DNA of 64,000 bases, taken from contig CALOGB020000174.1 in the NCBI GenBank assembly GCA_942636505.2, positions 1 to 64,000 of the forward strand, in the 5' to 3' direction. Origin of the DNA: an uncultured bacterium. GTDB lineage: Bacteria; Pseudomonadota; Alphaproteobacteria; Sphingomonadales; Sphingomonadaceae. The translations under genes and the position numbers were made by a program. Each line of letters begins with the position of its first letter. Position 1 is the first letter of the stretch. The notes beneath the pieces are model-generated. The model searched no databases. It was given only the letters and a program-made list of their open reading frames with translations, and was not told the DNA's origin. Of this stretch, positions 54,873-63,949 are shown one piece after another.

Positions 54873-55200
54873 CGGCGTTTTATCCCCAGCGGGCGGACCT
54901 GTGGGCGTGAATCTGTGGATAACATGGGGAGAACGGCTAGCGTAACTCGTCCGCCTCGCCAAGCGACGGGTTCGCCGTGGATAACACCGATTCTATCCAC
55001 ACCGCCGCGCACAGAGGCGGATTTTATCCACAGGCTGTGGGTTACGGGGAGCCTTGAATCGAATCAGCGCGTTTGTGGCGGTGCGCGAGGGTCAAGCTGT
55101 TGGCAATTTCGGGATCACCGCATAAGTCCCGGGTTCAACCGCCCAACCACTGCAACAACCTATTTCTTGAATCTTCTTATAGTAGAAGAAGGGTGCTCCG
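54873..55200. other. Putative chromosomal replication origin (oriC) region
   Basis: Within 153 bases five DnaA-box-like 9-mers occur: TTATCCCCA (54880-54888, one mismatch), TGTGGATAA (54914-54922, perfect, reverse), CGTGGATAA (54976-54984, one mismatch), CTATCCACA (54993-55001, one mismatch) and TTATCCACA (55024-55032, perfect). A stretch rich in A and T, CTATTTCTTGAATCTTCTTA, lies at 55160-55179 and could be the unwinding element. The position directly upstream of hemE is the same as the Caulobacter origin, and mnmE-mnmG-rsmG lies 6 kb away. The region holds no gene. Confidence 0.82.
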
Positions 55201-56250
55201 CTGACCGATCCGACCCCCAACTCGCCGCCCATCAAGCCTCTCCTGGCGACTCTTCGCGGGGAGCGTCAGGCCGTGCCGCCACTGTGGCTTATGCGGCAGG
55301 CGGGGCGGTATCTCCCCGAATACCGCGAACTGCGCGCCGAGAAGGGCGGGTTCCTCGCGCTCGCCACCGATCCCGACGCGGCGGCCGAAGTCACGCTCCA
55401 GCCGATCCGTCGGTTCGGGTTCGACGGATCGATCCTGTTCTCGGACATCCTGATGATCCCGTGGGCACTCGGGCAGGATTTGAGCTTCGGGGTCGGCGAG
55501 GGCCCTCGGCTCGAGCCGGCGCTGGTCGACCATGCGCTCGATCGGTTGCAGCCGGTGATGGGGCGGCTGGAGCCGGTCTACGGCACCGTCGCGAAGGTCG
55601 CCGCTGCCTTGCCTCCCGAGACGACGTTCCTGGGCTTTGCGGGGTCTCCGTGGACGGTCGCGACCTATATGGTGGCTGGGAAGGGCTCGAAGGATCAGTC
55701 CGAGACGCGGCGCTTTGCGTATCGCGATCCCGAGGCATTTGGTGCGATCATCGATGCGATCGCGGACAACACGGTCGAGTATCTCGCGCGGCAGGTCGAG
55801 GCGGGCGTCGATGTGGTGCAGCTGTTCGACAGCTGGTCGGGCTCGCTCTCGCCCGTGCAGTTCGAGCGCTGGGTGATCGCGCCGACCGCGTCGATCGTCG
55901 ATCGGCTCCACGCGCGCTGCCCTGGCGTGCCGATCATCGGCTTTCCGAAGGGGGCAGGGGGCAAGCTGCCGGCGTATGCGCGCGAGACGGGGGTCGATGC
56001 GATCGGGCTGGACGAGACGGTCGATCCGGTCTGGGCGCACGCGTCGTTGCCTGCGGACATGCCGGTGCAGGGCAATCTCGATCCGCTGGCGTTGATCGCG
56101 GGCGGGGCGGATCTCGATGCGGCGATCGACCGGATCATCGCGGCGTTCGTCGATCGTCCGCACGTCTTCAACCTCGGCCACGGCATCCTGCCCGACACAC
56201 CAATTGAGCACGTCGAGCAGCTGATCGCCCGCGTAAGGAGCACGACATGA
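55201..56250 (+). CDS. hemE: Uroporphyrinogen decarboxylase, apparent CTG start
   Basis: 349 residues if started at CTG 55201. HemE removes four carboxyls from uroporphyrinogen III to give coproporphyrinogen III. LWLMRQAGRYLPEYRELRA holds the catalytic Arg pair; ILFSDILMIPWALG and GFAGSPWTVATYMV are further family motifs. The first canonical start codon in frame, GTG 55273, would remove the N-terminal helix (KPLLATLRGERQ) that the family conserves, while an in-frame TAG at 55183 blocks anything further upstream. The CTG has AAGAAGGG about 8 bases before it. The stop overlaps hemJ (ATGA). Confidence 0.93.
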   Translation: MTDPTPNSPPIKPLLATLRGERQAVPPLWLMRQAGRYLPEYRELRAEKGGFLALATDPDAAAEVTLQPIRRFGFDGSILFSDILMIPWALGQDLSFGVGEGPRLEPALVDHALDRLQPVMGRLEPVYGTVAKVAAALPPETTFLGFAGSPWTVATYMVAGKGSKDQSETRRFAYRDPEAFGAIIDAIADNTVEYLARQVEAGVDVVQLFDSWSGSLSPVQFERWVIAPTASIVDRLHARCPGVPIIGFPKGAGGKLPAYARETGVDAIGLDETVDPVWAHASLPADMPVQGNLDPLALIAGGADLDAAIDRIIAAFVDRPHVFNLGHGILPDTPIEHVEQLIARVRSTT

Positions 56251-56708
56251 GCGGTTTTCTGGGCGCTGCGTACGACTGGGTGAAGGCGGCGCATCTGATC
56301 TTCGTGATCTTCTGGATGGCGGGGCTGTTCATGCTGCCGCGCTACCTGGTGTATCATCAGGAGGCGCTGGCGGCCGGTAACACGACCGAGGCGGCGAACT
56401 GGGTCGAGCGCGAGAGCAAGATCCGCCACATCATCCTGACACCGGCGATGATCGTCGTCTGGGTGCTGGGGATCGCGCTGGCGCTGAACCTGGGGCTGGC
56501 GGACGGCGCACCGGGACTGGGGTGGCTGCATCTGAAGCTGGTGCTGGTGCTTCTGTTGTCGGGGTATTACGGCTGGGCGGTCGGCTATGCGAAGAAGCTC
56601 GCCGCGGGGAAGCCGACGCTGGCGGGGAAGCAGTTGCGGATGCTGAACGAGGTGCCTGCGCTGGCGGTGACGCTGATCGTCGTGCTGGTGATCGTTAAGC
56701 CGTTCTGA
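56247..56708 (+). CDS. hemJ: Protoporphyrinogen oxidase HemJ
   Basis: 153 residues with four transmembrane helices. The conserved haem-ligand and family motifs are WVKAAHLIFVIFWMAGLFML (His near 16), LPRYLVYH and WLHLKLVLVLLLSGYYGW. HemJ oxidises protoporphyrinogen IX to protoporphyrin IX in bacteria without HemG or HemY. It is translationally coupled to hemE, so two haem steps are made together. Family C/CopD-like annotations describe the same fold. Confidence 0.92.
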   Translation: MSGFLGAAYDWVKAAHLIFVIFWMAGLFMLPRYLVYHQEALAAGNTTEAANWVERESKIRHIILTPAMIVVWVLGIALALNLGLADGAPGLGWLHLKLVLVLLLSGYYGWAVGYAKKLAAGKPTLAGKQLRMLNEVPALAVTLIVVLVIVKPF

Positions 56709-56712
56709 CCTT

Positions 56713-56823
56713 CCCCCCTCCCTGGAAGGGAGGGGCCGGGGGTGGGTCGGCCAGTTTGAGCTAGAACGCGTCCTTCATGCGGAAGCAAACCCACCCCCAA
56801 CCCCTCCCTTCCAGGGAGGGGGG
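56713..56823. repeat. Dispersed long palindromic repeat, family B, copy 2
   Basis: CCCCCCTCCCTGGAAGGGAG then GGGCCGGGGGTGGGTC faces ACCCACCCCCAACCCCTCCC then TTCCAGGGAGGGGGG. The arms equal those at 33801-33956, with a centre of about 40 bases. It lies between hemJ and rho; the 167 bases from its end to the rho ATG are a long leader with no clear promoter. Confidence 0.85.
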
Positions 56824-56990
56824 TAAAGGCCCGCTTGACTAACCCGCCCCCCAATTCTAACCCCTTCTCCCAACACGGCCTCCTGGCGTCCTGCCCGGTC
56901 GTGTCTTGCCAGACTCGTCTCGCCCAGTTCCGCTTCCCAAGCGCACCGTCGACCGAGCGTTCTCCCGTTGATTGCTATCCGGAAATCCCC

Positions 56991-58247
56991 ATGCATCTCA
57001 AAGACCTGAAGAAAAAGAAACCCGCCGAGCTGGTCCAGCTGGCCGAGGAACTGGGGGTCGAGAGCGCCTCGACGCTGCGCAAGCAGGACCTGCTGTTCGC
57101 GATCCTGAAGGTCCAGGCGGACAATGGCGACCAGATCATGGGGCTCGGCACGATCGAAGTGCTGCCCGACGGCTTTGGCTTCCTGCGCTCGCCGGAATCG
57201 AACTATCTGGCCGGTCCCGACGACATCTATATCTCGCCGAACCAGGTTCGGAAGTTCGGTTTGCGCACCGGTGACACGGTCGAGGGCGAGATCCGCGGGC
57301 CGAAGGATGGCGAGCGCTATTTTTCGCTGGTGAAGCTCACGGCCGTCAATTTCGACGACCCCGACGTCGTCCGCCACCGCGTCAATTTCGACAACCTCAC
57401 GCCGCTCTACCCGGAGAGCAAGCTGACGCTCGATCCCGCCGACCCGACCGTCAAGGACAAGTCGGCGCGCGTGATCGACATCGTCTCGCCGCAGGGCAAG
57501 GGCCAGCGCACGCTGATCGTCGCACCGCCGCGCGTCGGCAAGACAGTCATGTTGCAGAACATGGCCAAGGCGATCACCGACAACCACCCCGAGGTGTTCC
57601 TGATCGTCCTGCTGATCGACGAGCGCCCCGAGGAAGTCACCGACATGCAGCGCAGCGTGAAGGGCGAGGTGGTCAGCTCGACGTTCGACGAACCCGCGCA
57701 GCGCCACGTGCAAGTCGCTGAAATGGTGATCGAAAAGGCCAAGCGCCTGGTCGAGCACAAGAAGGACGTCGTGATCCTGCTCGACTCGATCACGCGTCTG
57801 GGTCGTGCCTACAACACCGTGGTGCCGTCGTCGGGCAAGGTCCTGACCGGTGGTGTCGACGCGAACGCGTTGCAGCGTCCGAAGCGCTTCTTCGGTGCCG
57901 CGCGCAACATCGAGGAGGGCGGTTCGCTCTCGATCATCGCGACCGCACTGATCGATACGGGCAGCCGCATGGACGAGGTGATCTTCGAGGAGTTCAAGGG
58001 CACCGGCAACTCGGAAATCGTGCTCGATCGCAAGGTCGCGGACAAGCGCATCTTCCCGGCGCTCGACGTCGGCAAGTCGGGTACCCGCAAGGAAGAACTG
58101 CTGGTCGACAAGGCCAAGCTCAGCAAGATGTGGGTCCTGCGCCGCATCCTGATGCAGATGGGCACGATCGACGCGATGGAGTTCCTGCTCGACAAGATGA
58201 AGGATTCGAAGACCAACGAGAATTTCTTCGACAGCATGAATCAATGA
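56991..58247 (+). CDS. rho: Transcription termination factor Rho
   Basis: 418 residues, the usual length. The N-terminal helix bundle ([20 protein letters not shown]) and RNA-binding cold-shock-like domain ([20 protein letters not shown]) precede the RecA-like ATPase with Walker [13 protein letters not shown], Walker [16 protein letters not shown], and the secondary RNA-binding Q and R loops ([16 protein letters not shown]). It is a hexameric helicase that ends transcription at unstructured C-rich sites. Rho genes usually autoregulate through a leader, which fits the long upstream gap here. Confidence 0.97.
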   Translation: MHLKDLKKKKPAELVQLAEELGVESASTLRKQDLLFAILKVQADNGDQIMGLGTIEVLPDGFGFLRSPESNYLAGPDDIYISPNQVRKFGLRTGDTVEGEIRGPKDGERYFSLVKLTAVNFDDPDVVRHRVNFDNLTPLYPESKLTLDPADPTVKDKSARVIDIVSPQGKGQRTLIVAPPRVGKTVMLQNMAKAITDNHPEVFLIVLLIDERPEEVTDMQRSVKGEVVSSTFDEPAQRHVQVAEMVIEKAKRLVEHKKDVVILLDSITRLGRAYNTVVPSSGKVLTGGVDANALQRPKRFFGAARNIEEGGSLSIIATALIDTGSRMDEVIFEEFKGTGNSEIVLDRKVADKRIFPALDVGKSGTRKEELLVDKAKLSKMWVLRRILMQMGTIDAMEFLLDKMKDSKTNENFFDSMNQ

Positions 58248-58360
58248 TCGAATGCGGCCCGCTGCACGCTGCAGCGGGACTCGCATCGATCCGGCCGGCG
58301 GGGGCGCGAGCCTCTCGACCGACGACATGAGCTTTGCCCATGTCCGGCCAAGCAGACCAG

Positions 58361-58395
58361 AGCGGCACGCGAGAGCATGGCTTTCGCGTGCCGCT
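58361..58395 (+). terminator. Rho-gene terminator hairpin
   Basis: AGCGGCACGCGA (58361-58372) pairs with TCGCGTGCCGCT (58384-58395) over 12 bases and is followed by TTTGCTATT. It is 114 bases beyond the rho stop. A second palindrome, CCCGCTGCACGCTGCAGCGG, sits closer to the stop near 58258. Confidence 0.75.
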
Positions 58396-58465
58396 TTGCT
58401 ATTAATCACTATAATCCGTCACCATCGCTCGCCGCTGGTGACTCACGTCACCGGGAGCTGACATC

Positions 58466-59200
58466 TTGAGTATCATCGCCATGCTGGCCGCCGCCGCATC
58501 GAGCACCGCGGGCCCCGGCTCGCCGCTGGAAATCTGGCAGCACATCGTCGCCGACTTCTCCAATCTGGGCGACCCGAAGGCGCTAGCGGCGTTCGGATCG
58601 GTCCTGATGATCGACCTCGTCCTCGCAGGCGACAACGCGATCGTCGTCGGCGCACTCGCCGCCGGGCTGCCCACCGACCAGCGGAAGAAGGTCATCCTGA
58701 TCGGCATCGGCGCGGCGCTGGTGCTGCGCATCTTCTTCGCGTTGATCGTGACGTGGCTGATGGGCATCGTCGGGCTGATCTTCGCGGGTGGCCTGTTGCT
58801 GCTCTGGGTCAGCTGGAAGTTCTGGCGCGAAATCCGCGAGGGCGCGGAGAATGCGGGCTCCGAGGAGATCGAGGGCGACGAGCGTTCGGGTATCCGTTCG
58901 TCGAAGGGCTTTGCGAGCGCGGCCTGGGCGGTCGCCGTCGCCGATGTGTCGATGAGCCTCGACAACGTCTTGGCGGTCGCAGGCGCGGCGCGCGAGCATC
59001 CCGGCATCCTCGTCATCGGCCTGCTGCTGTCGGTCGCGATGATGGGCCTCGCCGCGAACTACATCGCGCGCGTCATCAACAAGTATCGCTGGATCGCGTA
59101 TATCGGCCTCGCGGTGATCCTCGTGGTCGCGCTGAAGATGATCTACGAGGGCTGGGTCGGCACCGGCGAAACGCTCGGGATCATCTCGCTGCTGCGTTGA
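58466..59200 (+). CDS. TerC-family integral membrane protein (YjbE-like)
   Basis: 244 residues with about seven transmembrane helices and the two acidic membrane motifs of the family: MIDLVLAGDNAIVVGALAAG (about 50-69) and VADVSMSLDNVLAVAGAARE (about 158-177). TerC/YjbE proteins export Mn2+ or otherwise support metal handling and metalation of secreted proteins. The start is TTG with GGGAG upstream. I saw no yybP-ykoY manganese riboswitch in the leader. A perfect terminator follows. Confidence 0.9.
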   Translation: MSIIAMLAAAASSTAGPGSPLEIWQHIVADFSNLGDPKALAAFGSVLMIDLVLAGDNAIVVGALAAGLPTDQRKKVILIGIGAALVLRIFFALIVTWLMGIVGLIFAGGLLLLWVSWKFWREIREGAENAGSEEIEGDERSGIRSSKGFASAAWAVAVADVSMSLDNVLAVAGAAREHPGILVIGLLLSVAMMGLAANYIARVINKYRWIAYIGLAVILVVALKMIYEGWVGTGETLGIISLLR

Positions 59201-59222
59201 TCGCGGTGCGAGTGGGATAAGG

Positions 59223-59258
59223 AAAAGGCCTCGCCGGGATCGTCCGGCGAGGCCTTTT
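59223..59258. terminator. Perfect bidirectional rho-independent terminator
   Basis: AAAAGGCCTCGCCGG (59223-59237) pairs with CCGGCGAGGCCTTTT (59244-59258) over 15 bases with a 6-base loop. T-runs follow on both strands, so it ends the TerC gene on the plus strand and the dienelactone hydrolase gene on the minus strand. Confidence 0.95.
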
Positions 59259-59315
59259 TCATGTCTGTCGTCAGCACCCCGTCACCCCGGAACAGGAGTG
59301 ACGGGGAGGGCGTGG

Positions 59316-60017
59316 TTAGCCCAGATTCTCCTCGAAGAACTTTGCCGTACGCTCGTCCGCCAGCTTGGCCGATGCGTCCGAGCGACGCTCGCCGAACTCG
59401 GTCGCGAAGCCGTGATCCTCGCCCGCGTAATCGTAGATCGTCACCTTGGGGTGATCGTCTAGCCCGGCGTGCATCGCTGCCTGCGCATCCTTGTCGACGA
59501 AGTGATCCTCCTCCGGCACGTGCAACAACACCGGGTGTGCGATCGCGTGCTTTTCGCCGAGCAAGCCGTCGATCCCGACGCCGTAATAGCCGACGCTCGC
59601 ATCGACGTCGGTGCGTGCCGCGGTCATGAAGGCGAGGCGCCCGCCAAGGCAGTAGCCGACCACGCCGACCTTGGCGTCGTCGCCGAGTTCGGCGCGCGCC
59701 GCACGGATTGTCGCCTCGATATCGGCGATGCCCTTATCCTGATCGAACTGACCCATCAGACCGAGCGCGCGATCCATCTCGGGCTTGATGTCAGGATCGA
59801 GCTCGATGCCCGGCTCCAGCCGCCAGAACAGGTCGGGGGCGATCGCGAGATAGCCGGCCTCGGCGAGCGTATCGCACTTGCGGCGGATCCCTGCGTTCAC
59901 GCCGAAGATCTCCTGGATCACGACAATCGCCGCCTTTGGCGCGCCCGCCGGAGTCGCGCGATACGCGGTGAATTCGCCATCGCCCGCGAGCGTGGCGATC
60001 TTGGTAGTGTTCGTCAT
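59316..60017 (-). CDS. Dienelactone hydrolase family protein
   Basis: 233 residues of the alpha/beta hydrolase fold with a cysteine nucleophile in GVVGYCLGGRLAFM (near residue 122), acid in VPEEDHFV and His in AGEDHGFATEFGERR, the Cys-Asp-His triad of dienelactone hydrolases. VVIQEIFGVNAGIRRKCDTL is the N-terminal signature. Substrates outside the chlorocatechol pathway are poorly known. Its ATG overlaps the methyltransferase stop (ATGA). Confidence 0.9.
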   Translation of the reverse strand: MTNTTKIATLAGDGEFTAYRATPAGAPKAAIVVIQEIFGVNAGIRRKCDTLAEAGYLAIAPDLFWRLEPGIELDPDIKPEMDRALGLMGQFDQDKGIADIEATIRAARAELGDDAKVGVVGYCLGGRLAFMTAARTDVDASVGYYGVGIDGLLGEKHAIAHPVLLHVPEEDHFVDKDAQAAMHAGLDDHPKVTIYDYAGEDHGFATEFGERRSDASAKLADERTAKFFEENLG

Positions 60018-60526
60018 AACAGTCCTCCTGGCGGCCGCTCATGGTCGAGCAGCCGGGATTTGGTGATCGGGCCTTCCCCCGCGGAGTACGCACCAAGCGC
60101 TCCGCCGGCTCCAAGGATTCGGTGGCAGGGGACGATGATCGGAAAAGGATTGCGTGCGCACGCCTGGCCGATCGCGCGCGGGCTGGAACCGATCGCCTTG
60201 GCGAGCGCGCCGTAGCTGGCCGTCGTGCCGTAGGCGATGTCGACGATCGCCTGGCGAAGGTCGGCACCGCGCGGGGTCGGGGAGAGTGCGAGGGGCAGGT
60301 CGAACTCGGTCAGCCGTCCGGCGAAATATGCTTCGATCTGGCGGAGTGCTTCCAGGATAGCGGGGGCGTCGCTGGTCGAACCATCCTCCACGCCGATATC
60401 GATCGCGTCGATCCGGTCCCCGGTGCCGGTCACGCGGACCAGACCGATAGGCGTTGCGATCGAGGCGGCATCGCGCGCATACATTCCCCCGCTATGCAGC
60501 GCCGCGATGGACCGCTCAAGCGTCAT
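60014..60526 (-). CDS. ogt: Methylated-DNA--protein-cysteine methyltransferase
   Basis: 170 residues with the suicide active site IIVPCHRILGAGGALGAYSA and the recognition helix SYGALAKAIGSSPRAIGQAC of O6-alkylguanine-DNA alkyltransferases. It transfers alkyl groups from guanine to its own cysteine. The start at 60526 leaves only 14 bases to the divergent DUF6489 gene; an ATG at 60484 would leave 56 and is a real alternative. It is co-translated with the dienelactone hydrolase. Confidence 0.92.
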   Translation of the reverse strand: MTLERSIAALHSGGMYARDAASIATPIGLVRVTGTGDRIDAIDIGVEDGSTSDAPAILEALRQIEAYFAGRLTEFDLPLALSPTPRGADLRQAIVDIAYGTTASYGALAKAIGSSPRAIGQACARNPFPIIVPCHRILGAGGALGAYSAGEGPITKSRLLDHERPPGGLL

Positions 60527-60540
60527 CGAGGGTGCGTCAC

Positions 60541-60774
60541 ATGAAGATGAATATCGAGATCGAATGCACGCCCGAAGAAGCGCGCCGCGCAGTCGGGCTG
60601 CCCGACCTGACGCCGATCCACGATCGCTATATCGCGATGATGATGGAAGCCATTCCGGACGGTCAGATGAAACCTGAGATGCTCGAATCGATGATGCGCG
60701 GGTGGCAGCCGATGGGCGAGGCGGGGATGGCAATGTGGAAGCGACTGTTCGACAGCGCGACGAAAAGCGGCTGA
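60541..60774 (+). CDS. DUF6489 family small protein
   Basis: 77 residues, acidic and methionine-rich: MNIEIECTPEEARRAVGLPD then a helix MEAIPDGQMKPEMLESMMRG and AGMAMWKRLFDSATK. The C-terminal helix resembles phasin-like amphipathic segments. This small family is conserved in sphingomonads directly upstream of mnmE; its function is unknown. It ends 7 bases before the mnmE start, so the two are co-transcribed. Confidence 0.82.
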   Translation: MKMNIEIECTPEEARRAVGLPDLTPIHDRYIAMMMEAIPDGQMKPEMLESMMRGWQPMGEAGMAMWKRLFDSATKSG

Positions 60775-60781
60775 GTTTCAC

Positions 60782-62059
60782 GTGAAGACGATTTTCGCGG
60801 TATCGAGCGGACGGCCGCCAGCGGCAATCGCCGTTGTTCGGGTGAGCGGGCCTCAGGCGTTTGCCGCGGCCGAGGCGCTGGCGGGACCATTGCCGGTGCC
60901 GCGCCATGCCAGCCTCCGGGGACTGCGGGACAGCGATGGGGCGCTACTCGATCGCGCGCTGGTCATCGTGTTTCCGGGGCCCGCGACGGCGACCGGCGAA
61001 GATCTCGTCGAGTTTCACTGCCACGGTGGTCGGGCAGTGATTGCGGCGGTGGAGCGTGCGTTGTCGGGGATGCCCGGCCTTCGTCATGCCGAGCCGGGCG
61101 AGTTCACGCGTCGCGCGCTATCCAATGGCCGCATCGACCTGACCGAAGCCGAAGGGCTTGCCGATCTTCTCGAAGCCGAGACCGAGAGCCAGCGCGTCGC
61201 GGCGATGACCGCGGCGGAGGGGCGGGTGAGCCAGGCGGTTCGCGGCTGGATGGACTCGGTCGCGATGCTGTCCGCGCGGGTCGAGGCTATGCTCGACTTC
61301 GCCGACGAGGACGACGTCGCGAGCGATACCGCAGCGTTCGACGCGATCGTTTCCGAGATCGACGCACTTGCCGCGCACATCGAGGCGGTGGTCAACGCAC
61401 CGCCGGTCGAGCGGCTGAAGGACGGCCTGCGCGTCGTCATTGGCGGTCCGCCCAACAGCGGCAAGTCGACGTTGCTCAACCTGCTCGGCGAGCGCGATGC
61501 GGCGATCGTGTCGCCGATCTCGGGAACGACGCGTGACCGCATCGACGTGCCGGTGATGCGGAACGGGGTTGCCTATGTGCTGACCGACACCGCGGGCTTG
61601 ATCGATACGCTGGACCCGATCGAAGCGATCGGCGTCACGCGTGCGGAAGGTGCGCTCGCCGCGGCGGACATCGTGATGTGGCTGGCGGACACCGCGCCGC
61701 CCCGCGGAGATGCGATCTGGATTCATGCGCGTGCCGATCTGCCGGGGCGGGGGGAGCTGCCCACCGACCGGACATTGGCGGTTTCACAAAACGACCGTGG
61801 ATCGCTTGATGCCCTTTGGAGTGAACTGCATCGGCGAGCGATTGCGATGCTGCCGCGTGGCGATGAGATCGCATTGAAGCAGCATCAGCGCCGGCAGTGT
61901 GGTTCGGCGTTAGAAGCTCTTCGGTATCGAAGTTCGGACGCGCTTATCGTCGCGGAACACCTTCGACAGGCTCGCGCGATTCTTGCTGGCGTACTTGGGC
62001 TCGACGCGACGGGGGAGATGCTCGACGCGCTGTTCGGACGTTTCTGCATCGGGAAATGA
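60782..62059 (+). CDS. mnmE: tRNA uridine-5-carboxymethylaminomethyl modification GTPase MnmE
   Basis: 425 residues, start GTG. The N-terminal tetrahydrofolate-binding domain (IFAVSSGRPPAAIAVVRVSG, DLVEFHCHGGRAVIAAVERA) is followed by a helical domain and an inserted G domain with P-loop GGPPNSGKSTLLN, switch GTTRDRIDVP and DTAG; the C-terminus is the catalytic FCIGK. With MnmG it modifies the wobble uridine of several tRNAs. It is about 25 residues shorter than typical enterobacterial MnmE, the difference lying in the G domain's later motifs, where NKxD is not clear. Confidence 0.95.
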   Translation: MKTIFAVSSGRPPAAIAVVRVSGPQAFAAAEALAGPLPVPRHASLRGLRDSDGALLDRALVIVFPGPATATGEDLVEFHCHGGRAVIAAVERALSGMPGLRHAEPGEFTRRALSNGRIDLTEAEGLADLLEAETESQRVAAMTAAEGRVSQAVRGWMDSVAMLSARVEAMLDFADEDDVASDTAAFDAIVSEIDALAAHIEAVVNAPPVERLKDGLRVVIGGPPNSGKSTLLNLLGERDAAIVSPISGTTRDRIDVPVMRNGVAYVLTDTAGLIDTLDPIEAIGVTRAEGALAAADIVMWLADTAPPRGDAIWIHARADLPGRGELPTDRTLAVSQNDRGSLDALWSELHRRAIAMLPRGDEIALKQHQRRQCGSALEALRYRSSDALIVAEHLRQARAILAGVLGLDATGEMLDALFGRFCIGK

Positions 62060-62113
62060 TGTTCCACGTGGAACATCTTTGACGCATCGAGCGCGGCGTT
62101 CTACGGCCGTGAC

Positions 62114-63949
62114 ATGTTCGATGTAGTGGTGGTTGGCGGTGGCCATGCCGGAACCGAAGCCGCAGCCGCGGCGGCGCGGAGGGGCGCGCGTACCGCGCTC
62201 GTGTCGTTCGACGCTGCGCATATTGGCGCACTGTCGTGTAATCCGGCGATCGGTGGGCTCGGTAAGGGGCACATGGTTCGCGAGGTCGATGCGTTCGACG
62301 GGCTGATCGGTCGCGCGGCCGATGCTGCCGCGATCCATTATCGTATGCTCAATCGGAGCAAGGGTTCGGCGGTGCAGGGGCCTCGGATCCAGGCTGATCG
62401 GCGTCTCTATTCCGGTGCTATCCAGGCGATGCTTGCGGCCACGGCAGGGTTGTCGATCGTCGAGGGCGAGGCGACGGCGTTGCATTTTGACGGCGATCGT
62501 GTGGCGGGTGTCGTGCTGGCGGATGGCTCGATCGTGGCAGCACGAGCGGTCGTGCTGGCGACCGGCACGTTCCTGGGCGGACGTATCTTCCGGGGAGACG
62601 ATCGCGAAGAAGGGGGACGGATCGGTGAGCGTGCGGCCAAGCCACTTGCGGACCAGTTGCGCGCGCGGGACCTGCCGATGGCGCGGCTGAAGACGGGGAC
62701 GCCGCCGCGGCTCGACGGTCGGACGATCGACTGGGGTGCTCTTGCGGAACAGCCGTCGGACCTCGATCCCTGGACGATGTCGCCGATGACTGGCGCGCGT
62801 CCGCTGCCGCAAATTGCGTGCGCCATAACCCGTACGACTGACGAGACGCACGCGATCATCCGCGAGGCATTCCATCGGTCGCCGTTGTTCACCGGTGCGA
62901 TCGAGGCGGCCGGGCCGCGTTACTGTCCGTCGATCGAGGATAAGGTGCATCGGTTCGGCGACCGGGACGGGCATCAGGTTTTCCTCGAACCCGAAGGGCT
63001 CGACGATGCCACGGTCTATCCGAACGGGTTGTCGACGTCGCTGCCGGTCGAGGTTCAGGCGGCGATGCTGGCTAGCATTCCCGGGCTCGAGCGTGTGACG
63101 ATGACGATGCCGGGCTATGCGGTCGAGTATGATTATATCGATCCGCGTGCGCTCGACACGCGGCTTGCGCTTGGTGCGATCGAGGGGGTGTTTTGCGCGG
63201 GGCAGATCAACGGCACTACCGGGTATGAGGAAGCGGCGGGGCAGGGGCTCGTCGCCGGGCTGAACGCCGCGGCGTATGCGTGCGATCTGGCGCCGGTGAT
63301 CCTCGATCGCGCGTCGAGTTATCTTGGGGTGATGATCGACGACCTCACGCTGCAAGGGGTGACCGAGCCGTATCGGATGCTGACCGCACGCGCCGAGTTC
63401 CGCCTGTCGTTGCGTGCGGACAATGCCGAGACACGGCTGGGAGGGATTGCGGAGGCGGCTGGTTGTCTTGGACCGGAGCGGCTGGCGCATCAGCACGCAC
63501 TGGCCGAAGACCGTGCTCGCTTCCGATCGGCGCTCGATTGCGCGCGGACGGCCACCGAGGTTGCCGATCAGGGTGTTGCGATCGGCCGGGATGGTGCGCG
63601 GCGGACGGCGTTCGACTGGCTCCGGTTCGAGGGCGTGACGCTCTCGCATGTCGCGCCGGACGCTGCTGAAGGCATCCCGGCGGCGGTCGTTGACGAAGTG
63701 TTAGAGGACGCGCGCTACGCCCCGTATATCGAGCGGCAGGCGCAGGAGGTCGCGCGGTTGCGGGCGGATGAGGCGATCCGTTTGCCGGAGGACCTTGCCT
63801 ATGATCGCGTGCCCGGCCTTTCGAACGAGATGATCGATCGCCTGAGCGCGGCGCGGCCGACGTCGCTGGCAGCGGCGGCGCGGGTGCGGGGGATCACCCC
63901 GGCGGCTCTGTCCGCGGTACTACTACATACGAAACGAGTGCCAGCATGA
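62114..63949 (+). CDS. mnmG: tRNA uridine-5-carboxymethylaminomethyl modification enzyme MnmG (GidA)
   Basis: 611 residues with the FAD motif [20 protein letters not shown], the GidA signatures [12 protein letters not shown] and [20 protein letters not shown], and the C-terminal helical domain that binds MnmE. It supplies the FAD-dependent step in forming cmnm5U34 in tRNA. The ATG lies 54 bases after mnmE; the stop overlaps rsmG as ATGA. This order, mnmE-mnmG-rsmG, is normally followed by parA-parB. Confidence 0.96.
   Translation: MFDVVVVGGGHAGTEAAAAAARRGARTALVSFDAAHIGALSCNPAIGGLGKGHMVREVDAFDGLIGRAADAAAIHYRMLNRSKGSAVQGPRIQADRRLYSGAIQAMLAATAGLSIVEGEATALHFDGDRVAGVVLADGSIVAARAVVLATGTFLGGRIFRGDDREEGGRIGERAAKPLADQLRARDLPMARLKTGTPPRLDGRTIDWGALAEQPSDLDPWTMSPMTGARPLPQIACAITRTTDETHAIIREAFHRSPLFTGAIEAAGPRYCPSIEDKVHRFGDRDGHQVFLEPEGLDDATVYPNGLSTSLPVEVQAAMLASIPGLERVTMTMPGYAVEYDYIDPRALDTRLALGAIEGVFCAGQINGTTGYEEAAGQGLVAGLNAAAYACDLAPVILDRASSYLGVMIDDLTLQGVTEPYRMLTARAEFRLSLRADNAETRLGGIAEAAGCLGPERLAHQHALAEDRARFRSALDCARTATEVADQGVAIGRDGARRTAFDWLRFEGVTLSHVAPDAAEGIPAAVVDEVLEDARYAPYIERQAQEVARLRADEAIRLPEDLAYDRVPGLSNEMIDRLSAARPTSLAAAARVRGITPAALSAVLLHTKRVPA

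Noticed and set aside
55080..55160. tRNA-like stretch with GGGTTCAA
   Set aside because: No acceptor stem, anticodon stem or CCA end can be folded around it; it lies in the origin-like region.
58396..58465. yybP-ykoY manganese riboswitch before the TerC gene
   Set aside because: TerC genes are often controlled this way, but the conserved GGGGAGUAG and GAGC blocks are absent from this short leader.
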